A stretch of DNA of 5,049 nucleotides from Planctomycetota bacterium (GTDB taxonomy: Bacteria > Planctomycetota > Planctomycetia > Pirellulales > Lacipirellulaceae). The notes beneath the pieces are model-generated. The model ran no database searches. It had not been told where the DNA came from and saw nothing but the letters and a program-made list of their open reading frames with translations. How positions within the stretch are numbered: the stretch's first letter is position 1; the number at the start of each line of letters is the position of its first letter. Location: positions 1-5,049 of the forward strand of contig JAJRUA010000322.1 of the NCBI GenBank assembly GCA_024278035.1. The letters are read 5' to 3'. Positions 1 through 5,049 of the stretch are shown piece after piece. Position numbers and translations under genes: made by a program.

Positions 1-401
1 TGCCAAGTTGGTCCCCGGCTGCCGGAAAGCTTGCGCGAAGTTCGGCAAGCGAGGGGAATGCCGTTTCCTCTCTATCCGAAGAGGAATTAGAAAAGCGAGC
101 TGCGGGGCTTCGTCAGGCGGGTGTGGCGATGATTCTTGTTTCTTCCGCCGGAAAAATCGCGAAGATCGGCGACAAAACGGTTCAGGTCGGCGATGAGATC
201 GATGGGTTTTATGTCGTCAAAATAACGTCAGAGGGGGTGGTGCTAAGAGCTTCCCCCAGAACCGATCAGGAATTCTCCAGCGATCGAGAAAGACCGAGGT
301 ACTCGAAGGTTTTGGGACGTGCCGTAAAGCCCAAGGACTCGCAAAGTACCGATCGCCCAACCAACGAAGGAGACCGCGACCATGCGTCCTCTTCGTTATA
401 G
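1..401 (+). CDS. GspC/PilP/MshK-like secretion or pilus assembly protein, C-terminal fragment
   Basis: The reading frame is open from the left edge (first full codon at base 3) to TAG at 399-401, giving about 132 residues of a protein whose start lies outside the window. A low-complexity, charged stretch (SLSEEELEKRAAGLRQ) leads into a compact beta-rich block at about bases 126-254. That block contains KIAKIGDKTVQVGDEIDG followed by FYVVKITSEGVVL. This pattern (small residue, GD, V-x-V-GD, G, V-x-I, VVL) is typical of the homology-region domain of GspC, PilP and MshK, which links the inner-membrane platform to the secretin in the periplasm. The remaining ~50 residues are polar and probably disordered. 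It overlaps the secretin start by 20 bases, the normal gspC-gspD or pilP-pilQ order, which supports the call. Whether it is GspC-, PilP- or MshK-like cannot be decided without the N-terminus. A GTG at 123 could be read as a start but would cut into the domain. Confidence 0.7.
   Translation, partial: PSWSPAAGKLARSSASEGNAVSSLSEEELEKRAAGLRQAGVAMILVSSAGKIAKIGDKTVQVGDEIDGFYVVKITSEGVVLRASPRTDQEFSSDRERPRYSKVLGRAVKPKDSQSTDRPTNEGDRDHASSSL
367..372 (+). promoter_or_regulatory. Ribosome binding site of the secretin gene
   Basis: AAGGAG lies 9 bases before the ATG at 382, inside the 3' end of the upstream gene. It is a near-consensus Shine-Dalgarno sequence and fixes the secretin start at 382, which also gives a proper signal peptide. 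It is the clearest ribosome site in the window. Confidence 0.75.
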
Positions 402-2154
402 ATTCGCTTTAGCAGCTTTCTTGCTAGCGGCTGCGCTGCTGCCTTGGATTTCTCGCGCGAAAGCTCAAGCGGTGACAGGCCCCTCCTTGCAAACAATGAT
501 GCAGGGAGTTCAACAATTGATCGATCCATCGGCAGGGGAGCCCTTGCCCGCGCCTGCTGAAGGGGCTCTTCACTTGCCACTCGCCAAGATCGCTGCTGAT
601 GCGCCGATCGAACTTGATTCGCAAGAAGGCTTGATTTCTCTCTCTGTGCAGAACGCTTCGCTTCGTCAAGTTCTTTCGGCTCTTGCTGAAACGCAAGGTC
701 TGAACCTGGTGATCGCCTCGCCTGCCGATGCGGCAGTCACAGCGAAGTTTGAACGGGTTCCTCTGCGTGAGGTGCTCGCTGCTTTGCTCTCCGCACACGG
801 GCACACTTGGACCCAGCAGAACGGCATTATTTATGTGACAAGCACCGCCACCGGCGCAGAGCTTTCGCCTGAAATTCAGGGGCGGCGTATTGCCGTGATC
901 GAACTCGACTTTGCCTCAGCCTTTGATTTACAGGCCCCCATCGCTGGACTTCTCTCCAGCATTGGGCAATCGTTTTACGTGGAAACCAATGCAACCGACA
1001 ACCGTCGAACGCGCGAGCTTATCATTATCGAAGACCTCGATCCCTACGTTACGCGGATCGAACAGTACATCGCCGAAGCCGACCAGCCTCCGAGGCAAGT
1101 GCTTATCGAGGTTCACTTGCTGCAAGTCGATTTGGATAAAGATGAACGGACGGGGGTGAACTTCAATGCCCTAAGCCGAATCTCGGGGGCAAGCTTGTCC
1201 CTCCGCTCAACCGGCCTCGCCAACCCGCTCGCCTCGCCAGGCTTCTTTATCGAAAGCACCGGGGGCGATCTCGATTCGGTCATCGAAGCACTAATTTTGA
1301 CCAACGACGCCAAAACCCTCGCTTCGCCTCGCATCTTGGCACTCAACGGCCAGACATCCAGAATGCAAATCGGCGAACGTCTCGGCTATCGTGTTACCAC
1401 GACAACCGAAACCAGTTCGCTTGAAAGTGTCAACTTTCTTGATGTGGGGGTCGTCTTGAGCGTCACCCCCCGTGTCACCCGGGATGGGCGTGTTCTGATG
1501 CGGATCAAACCCGAGGTTTCTACCGGTGCGGTGAACCCTGACACGGGCGTCCCTGACTCGGAAACGACGGAGCTGGAGACCGACGTTCTTCTCAACAGTG
1601 GCCAAGGGATGATCGTCGGCGGATTGATCCAAGAAAGAGACAGCATCACTATCAGTCGAGTCCCGGTGCTAGGGAAACTCCCCTACGTCAATTTCTTGTT
1701 CCAACGGCGGCAGGTTTCCAAAAGACGAAGCGAACTGATTATCGCTCTTGTGCCACACATCCTTCCCTACGAACCAATTCAGCATCATCGTAACGCCGAA
1801 GAGTTCAATCGTGCTTTCGAACCCCTTACCCAGGGGCCACTCTGTCGGTACCCGCGTCCTTACGAATCTCGTTTGCCGGATCCACTTTTGGACAAGGCTC
1901 GATTGAGGTGCCTAACCGAAGCGGATGATCCTTGCTTTGTTTCGAATGGCCAACCAGCTTGTGAAGCTTGCAATGGATTAGAAGGCCCGGAAACGGATTG
2001 CCAAGACACCGATCGCCTGCAAATGATTACAAAGACCAACGCTCCAAAAAAATTGCGGCGATTGCCGTCGATTGCTTCGGATGAGGTAGACAGAATCCGA
2101 TCTTCCACGAAGCCAGAATGCTTGCAAGATAGTCCCAGCCCCCTCCTATACTGA
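382..2154 (+). CDS. Outer-membrane secretin (type II secretion / type IV pilus, GspD/PilQ/MshL-like)
   Basis: A 590-residue secretin, the subunit of the ring-shaped outer-membrane channel that passes folded substrates or a pilus. Visible parts in order: a Sec signal peptide (residues 1-28 or 1-30, Arg 2/5/7, hydrophobic 8-23, AKA or AQA cleavage, no lipobox cysteine); a linker; an STN domain (about 84-153); an N1/NolW-like domain (about 168-234); and the secretin core (about 238-462). The core begins with VLIEVHLLQVD and includes ASPRILALNGQ (from 314), the GMIVGGLIQE strand ending at 418, and the hallmark VPVLGKLPYVNFLFQ at 427-441, closing with ELIIALVPHILP. There is no AMIN domain and only one N1-like domain, so it is shorter than typical PilQ or GspD and closest in layout to MshL-type secretins. 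After the core comes an unusual ~127-residue tail (464-590) carrying seven cysteines (488, 510, 518, 527, 530, 540, 580); I see none elsewhere in the protein. It follows a GspC/PilP-like gene, probably its direct partner. The secretin call is very secure; the exact system type is not. Confidence 0.95.
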   Translation: MRPLRYRFALAAFLLAAALLPWISRAKAQAVTGPSLQTMMQGVQQLIDPSAGEPLPAPAEGALHLPLAKIAADAPIELDSQEGLISLSVQNASLRQVLSALAETQGLNLVIASPADAAVTAKFERVPLREVLAALLSAHGHTWTQQNGIIYVTSTATGAELSPEIQGRRIAVIELDFASAFDLQAPIAGLLSSIGQSFYVETNATDNRRTRELIIIEDLDPYVTRIEQYIAEADQPPRQVLIEVHLLQVDLDKDERTGVNFNALSRISGASLSLRSTGLANPLASPGFFIESTGGDLDSVIEALILTNDAKTLASPRILALNGQTSRMQIGERLGYRVTTTTETSSLESVNFLDVGVVLSVTPRVTRDGRVLMRIKPEVSTGAVNPDTGVPDSETTELETDVLLNSGQGMIVGGLIQERDSITISRVPVLGKLPYVNFLFQRRQVSKRRSELIIALVPHILPYEPIQHHRNAEEFNRAFEPLTQGPLCRYPRPYESRLPDPLLDKARLRCLTEADDPCFVSNGQPACEACNGLEGPETDCQDTDRLQMITKTNAPKKLRRLPSIASDEVDRIRSSTKPECLQDSPSPLLY

Positions 2155-2156
2155 GT

Positions 2157-2161
2157 AGAGG
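2157..2161 (+). promoter_or_regulatory. Ribosome binding site of the small charged gene
   Basis: AGAGG sits 7 bases before the ATG at 2169, in the 14-base gap after the secretin stop. It is a partial Shine-Dalgarno match at the correct distance and the main support, beyond frame and spacing, for translation of the 59-codon gene. Confidence 0.45.
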
Positions 2162-2168
2162 CCCCTCT

Positions 2169-2348
2169 ATGTCCAATCGACTTGAATTGCCGGACAGCCT
2201 AATTAGTCTAATTGAGAAGCGAGAGCTTGAGGATCGCCGGCAAGAAGAACGCCGGGCGGCACCAGCCCCATCGCCAGAAAATGAATTGGACCGTCGTGAA
2301 ACCCCTGATCGGCGCGGCATCCTGCGCCGATCTCCCGAGGGGAGCTAA
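2169..2348 (+). CDS. Small, highly charged hypothetical protein (59 residues)
   Basis: A complete frame of 59 codons from ATG to TAA (2346-2348), starting 14 bases after the secretin stop and ending 21 bases before the glycosyltransferase start. I do not recognise the family. The product starts MSNRLELPDSLISLIEKREL, continues into an Arg/Glu-rich stretch (EDRRQEERR), a proline/alanine linker around residues 30-36, and a second Arg-rich motif (LDRRETPDRRGILRR, residues 40-54). There is no signal peptide or membrane segment, and no cysteine or histidine, so it should be cytoplasmic. Residues 11-29 could form one amphipathic helix; the rest is probably disordered. A possible AGAGG ribosome site and tight packing favour a real gene in the same transcription unit. 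It could be an adaptor or regulator of the secretion module, but that is inference from position only. The alternative is a chance frame. Confidence 0.55.
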   Translation: MSNRLELPDSLISLIEKRELEDRRQEERRAAPAPSPENELDRRETPDRRGILRRSPEGS

Positions 2349-2369
2349 TTTCTTACCCCTGTACTTGCC

Positions 2370-3872
2370 GTGAAGCCCACTCCACCTTGCCCACCCACAA
2401 CCGATCATTTTCGTGTAGGGCTTCTTTTAATTGTCGCGTTGGCATCGGCATTGCGTTCTTGGCAAATTGAAAACCCGTCGTTCGATTACGACGAAGTGTA
2501 CGAACTCGTTCACCGCACGACCGACCTCTCGGTTCTCATCTCGCGGTACGATGGCTTTCCGCCTCTTTACCGCTGGCTAGTCGCGTGGGTTATGGAACTC
2601 ACAGGCAGCGACCAATCGGCCCGTTGGTTTTCTGCCGTGTTTGGCGTTGCCACGGTGGCAGTGGTTGGTTGGCTTGGGAAAATCATTGCTGGCCCTCGTG
2701 TTGGCTTGATGGCGGCCCTCTTACTTGCCTTCTCTGCCAACCACGTGCAAATTAGTCAGCACGCACGAGGTTATAGCCTCTATCTTTTCTTTGCTTCGCT
2801 GATAATGCTCACCGCATGGCGACTCCGCACGAGTGACCTCTGGCGAGACTGGTTTTACTTTCTTATCGCCTCATGGCTCGGTGTGGCAACGCACTACTTT
2901 GCCGGTTTGTTGATCGCCTTGCTCGGCGGAATGCTGTTGATAGAGAAACGTGGCACGGCACGCGGGCGCGCCGCGTTGGCAGCCATCGCTTTCACGCTCG
3001 CCTGCCTGCCACTGCTCGTTTGCTTACGGGCCGACATGCAGCCGACGGACGATTTCAATAACTACATCGGTTTTGATCTCGAATCGTATGCCTTTACTTA
3101 CCTACGGCTTGTCTCGGCTGAGGCATGGGGGCCTTCGCTTTTCGAACTGCGGGAAATGCCTCCCAAGGCAAGGCTCGCAGCGATTGTGCCCTGGGCATTG
3201 CTTCTCGGAACCATCATCCTAACGCTCGCTTTCTCAGCTTGGAAACGGCTTAATGCGCCCAATCGAGCTTGGTTTTTAGTGCTTCTCTTATCGCCGCCGC
3301 CGTTGATGGCCCTTGCTTCTGGAGCCATTCATACGGGCTATCACTATCGTTATCTCGATTGGATGACGCTCGCCCTCATGCTCTGTCTTGCCGCCGGAGC
3401 GACCTTCGACCGACGCCGACTCTTTGCGACACTCGCCACACTCGGCCTCTTAGGCATTAGCCTTCTAGCCATCTGTAACCGTCATTTCGACCCTCGCTAT
3501 TCACGACAAGATTTCCATGCCGCCGTTGCTCGAATCTCGCAAGAAAACAGCGGCAATGCACAAACGCCTGCCGTTCTAACCGCCCCCCTCTACTTCGGCG
3601 AAGCCGCTCTTTACGCTCTTCCAAAAGACTGGGTCGGCGTCTTAGTACCCGTCAATCCTAACACGGAGGAAAATTGGAACGCCCCTCTCAACGATTTTTA
3701 CGGTTCGCTCGGAGAACGAACCGAATACTGGGTCCTGACTCCTTGGTATCGGAGCGATGATCCAAGGCACAGGCGACTCGAAGAACTCCTAGTTCGTATC
3801 GAAGCCAAGAAGGTTGAGCGTATTTCACCTGGAGTGATGCTCTATTACGCGAACAGGGCGGGTTTTCCGTAA
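2370..3872 (+). CDS. Polytopic GT-C glycosyltransferase, GT39/PMT (ArnT-like) family
   Basis: A 500-residue integral membrane protein of the type that transfers a sugar from a polyprenyl-phosphate donor on the periplasmic face of the membrane. Landmarks of the family are visible: a first membrane helix (about 17-31) followed by an acidic loop motif FDYDE (38-42, catalytic Asp expected among D39/D41), then GFPPLY (62-67), R85-S88-G92, FSANHVQISQHARGYS (121-136), THYFA (174-178) and YHYRYLDW (324-331). About ten or eleven hydrophobic segments run to residue ~368, then a soluble C-terminal domain of about 130 residues, as is usual in this group. The start must be the GTG at 2370: an in-frame TAA at 2346 bounds it upstream and later TTG codons fall inside the first helix. 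No good Shine-Dalgarno precedes it, so translation may depend on coupling to the small upstream gene. Position behind the secretin suggests glycosylation of pilins, exported proteins or an envelope glycan or lipid, but the acceptor cannot be read from sequence. Confidence 0.85.
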   Translation: MKPTPPCPPTTDHFRVGLLLIVALASALRSWQIENPSFDYDEVYELVHRTTDLSVLISRYDGFPPLYRWLVAWVMELTGSDQSARWFSAVFGVATVAVVGWLGKIIAGPRVGLMAALLLAFSANHVQISQHARGYSLYLFFASLIMLTAWRLRTSDLWRDWFYFLIASWLGVATHYFAGLLIALLGGMLLIEKRGTARGRAALAAIAFTLACLPLLVCLRADMQPTDDFNNYIGFDLESYAFTYLRLVSAEAWGPSLFELREMPPKARLAAIVPWALLLGTIILTLAFSAWKRLNAPNRAWFLVLLLSPPPLMALASGAIHTGYHYRYLDWMTLALMLCLAAGATFDRRRLFATLATLGLLGISLLAICNRHFDPRYSRQDFHAAVARISQENSGNAQTPAVLTAPLYFGEAALYALPKDWVGVLVPVNPNTEENWNAPLNDFYGSLGERTEYWVLTPWYRSDDPRHRRLEELLVRIEAKKVERISPGVMLYYANRAGFP

Positions 3873-4100
3873 GACGGTTCGAAAAGCTAAGCTTCGGGGG
3901 TCGGTCTGGCGTCTTGCTCTCGCAGGACTCCATAAGAGTTGCGCACACACAGTACTGCCCGGTTTGAAGCCGAATAGTGGCAACTGTTTAGGGAAAGTGG
4001 CCTTTGGTAAACGGCAGTCCGATAGCGATCCTGATTTGGGGCCGTACGACATGGGCGAACGTACCGTAAAAGGCCTTGATTTGCCGATGCGTATTTCGGA
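3873..4100. other. Intergenic region between convergent genes
   Basis: These 228 bases separate the stop codons of the glycosyltransferase (+) and the potassium channel (-), so a two-way terminator would be expected. I see short hairpins (3880-3896 with a bulge; CGGTT/AGCCG at 3960-3972) and a 7-base inverted repeat (GGCCTTT at 3999-4005, AAAGGCC at 4069-4075). None is followed by a T-run on either strand. There is no tRNA-like fold, repeat array or recognisable gene remnant. Several frames are open through it by chance, but none has a good start with a ribosome site. Confidence 0.7.
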
Positions 4101-5049
4101 CTACAACCGCTGGGCTCGCTGAAAGGACTCGATATCTTTGCTTTTACCCATGACCACCAGCGTGTCGTCCGCCTCAAACTCATCGTCGGGCTCAGGATTA
4201 AAGATCATTTGCCCCGCCGCTCGTCGGATGCCGACGATCAGTAGGTTATGCCTTTGCCGAGCAGCCGTTTCACGGACCGTCTTGCCGACAAGCTGGCTTC
4301 GTGAAGTGATGGTTAGCTCTTCGAGGCCAACGTCGATCTTCTCGTGATTGCTGAAATGTTCCAGCATCTCGGCAGCGTTGGGACGAGTAACGAGAGCTGC
4401 CATCCGTCGTCCACCAATCACCGCTGGCAACACGACTTGGTCGGCCCCCGCTTGGCGAAGTTTTTTCTCAGTGCCGGCCTGTTCCCCACGAGCGATAATT
4501 CGGAGCGAAGCGTTCAGATTGCGTGCCGTAAGCGTTAAAAACACATTGTCCGCATCGGATTTTAAGGCAACAATAATCGTTTCAGCCCGTTCGATACCAG
4601 CGAGGAGAAGCACCTCTTCTTCCAAGGCATCGCCGACCACGACGAGTCGTCCCTCCTCTTGCGCGGCGGTCGCTTCTCCTGGCTCGTGGTCAATAATGAC
4701 GTAAGGCTTGTTTCTTCTGGCCAACTCCGCCGCAATGGTTTGGCCTGTTCGGCCGTATCCACAAACGAGAGTGTGGCCTGAAAGTTGTTGAATATCACGT
4801 GTCATACGTCGTGCCCCTAAGGCGATGTCAATTTGGCCTTCGATCATCGACTGAACGATCAGACCGACAAGATAACCGATTCCGACTACGCCGATCGAGA
4901 TCATGCCGATCGTAAAAATCTTTACGTCGGCTGGCGCAGTACTTTGCTCGGAATAGCCGACCGTGGAGACCGTCACCACGAAAAAATAAACCGCTTCAAG
5001 CCACGTGCATCCCGTCAACCATTGGTATCCTACCACCGCAACGGCAAAA
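4101..5049 (-). CDS. Two-helix potassium channel with RCK (TrkA-N/TrkA-C) domains, 5' end cut off
   Basis: This is the MthK/Kch-like type of ligand-gated K+ channel of the cytoplasmic membrane. The frame runs off the right edge; codons beyond the GTG at 5036 still read FAVAV, continuing a hydrophobic helix, so 5036 is probably not the true start and the first membrane helix is mostly missing. Numbering from 5036: pore helix and filter WLEAVYFFVVTVSTVGYSE (12-30), inner helix about 39-65 with glycines 49, 52, 54 and 58 as possible hinge, then the linker ARRMTRDIQQLSGH. The RCK N-lobe (88-220) has the Rossmann motif GYGRTG (93-98) with D116 at the end of the second strand, the usual nucleotide-binding acidic residue. 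A TrkA-C domain (about 231-309) ends the protein at TAG (4101-4103). The filter ends in Ser where TVGYG is canonical. It converges with the glycosyltransferase and appears functionally unrelated to the secretin genes. Confidence 0.92.
   Translation of the reverse strand, partial: FAVAVVGYQWLTGCTWLEAVYFFVVTVSTVGYSEQSTAPADVKIFTIGMISIGVVGIGYLVGLIVQSMIEGQIDIALGARRMTRDIQQLSGHTLVCGYGRTGQTIAAELARRNKPYVIIDHEPGEATAAQEEGRLVVVGDALEEEVLLLAGIERAETIIVALKSDADNVFLTLTARNLNASLRIIARGEQAGTEKKLRQAGADQVVLPAVIGGRRMAALVTRPNAAEMLEHFSNHEKIDVGLEELTITSRSQLVGKTVRETAARQRHNLLIVGIRRAAGQMIFNPEPDDEFEADDTLVVMGKSKDIESFQRAQRL
4814..4818 (-). promoter_or_regulatory. Possible internal ribosome site for a soluble RCK product
   Basis: On the minus strand AGGGG lies 8 bases before an in-frame ATG (4805-4803, Met78 when counted from 5036). 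This ATG sits right after the inner helix and just before the RCK domain. In MthK of Methanothermobacter an internal Met at the equivalent place yields extra free RCK subunits for the octameric gating ring. A chance match to five bases is quite possible. Confidence 0.3.

Noticed and set aside
8..196. A 62-codon + frame at the left edge
   Set aside because: It lies over the frame that encodes the GspC/PilP-like domain; its Cys/Arg/Gly-rich translation looks like out-of-frame reading.
424..804. A 126-codon minus-strand frame inside the secretin gene
   Set aside because: It lies antisense to the signal peptide and STN domain, has no recognisable domain, and its composition fits an antisense shadow. 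The same applies to the other minus-strand frames across 266-2408.
2182..2212. Promoter-like TTGAAT and TCTAAT inside the small gene, as a promoter for the glycosyltransferase
   Set aside because: Spacing is 19 bases and the matches are partial, within an AT-richer coding stretch; it is not distinguishable from chance.
3880..3896. Hairpin just after the glycosyltransferase stop, considered as a Rho-independent terminator
   Set aside because: The stem is short with a two-base bulge and is followed by GGGG, not a T-run.
3838..4122. A + frame open for about 95 codons through the convergent intergenic region
   Set aside because: Its only ATG codons are late (4051 and 4087), leaving at most 23 residues, and there is no ribosome site. 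The minus strand is also open here, so openness is not informative.
5034..5036. GTG at 5036 as the true start of the potassium channel
   Set aside because: The upstream codons to the edge remain open and hydrophobic, and a channel starting here would lack its first membrane helix, so the gene most likely begins outside the window.

Overview
The window looks like chromosomal DNA of a Gram-negative-type bacterium, because it encodes an outer-membrane secretin with a signal peptide. Moderate GC content, sparse Shine-Dalgarno use, a short charged hypothetical gene and the particular gene mix would suit a Planctomycetota member. That is an impression of style, not something the sequence proves. 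There is no rRNA, tRNA, CRISPR array, insertion sequence or obvious phage gene here.

Left part, + strand (1-3872): four genes lie head to tail with almost no spacing, so they look like one transcription unit that begins outside the window. First is the 3' end of a gene whose product ends in a GspC/PilP/MshK-like homology-region fold. It overlaps by 20 bases the start of a 590-residue secretin (signal peptide, STN domain, N1/NolW-like domain, secretin core). Fourteen bases later comes a 59-codon gene for a very charged small protein. After 21 more bases comes a 500-residue polytopic GT-C glycosyltransferase of the GT39/PMT type. The first two genes are a classical pair: an inner-membrane/periplasmic linker and the outer-membrane gate of a type II secretion or type IV pilus-like machine. 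The small protein and the glycosyltransferase are accessory, and their link to the machine is only inferred from gene order.

Middle (3873-4100): a 228-base intergenic stretch between convergent genes. It holds a weak 7-base inverted repeat and a few short hairpins, but no convincing terminator or RNA gene.

Right part, - strand (4101-5049): the 3' part of a two-helix potassium channel with cytoplasmic RCK (TrkA-N plus TrkA-C) domains, cut by the right edge. Its selectivity filter reads TVGYS where TVGYG is canonical. An internal ATG with an AGGGG ribosome-site-like stretch sits just before the RCK domain.

The points most worth following up are the secretin's C-terminal tail, which carries all seven of the protein's cysteines; the small charged gene between secretin and glycosyltransferase; the variant filter; and the possible internal start of the channel gene. 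I see no clear evidence of a wholly new multi-gene system.
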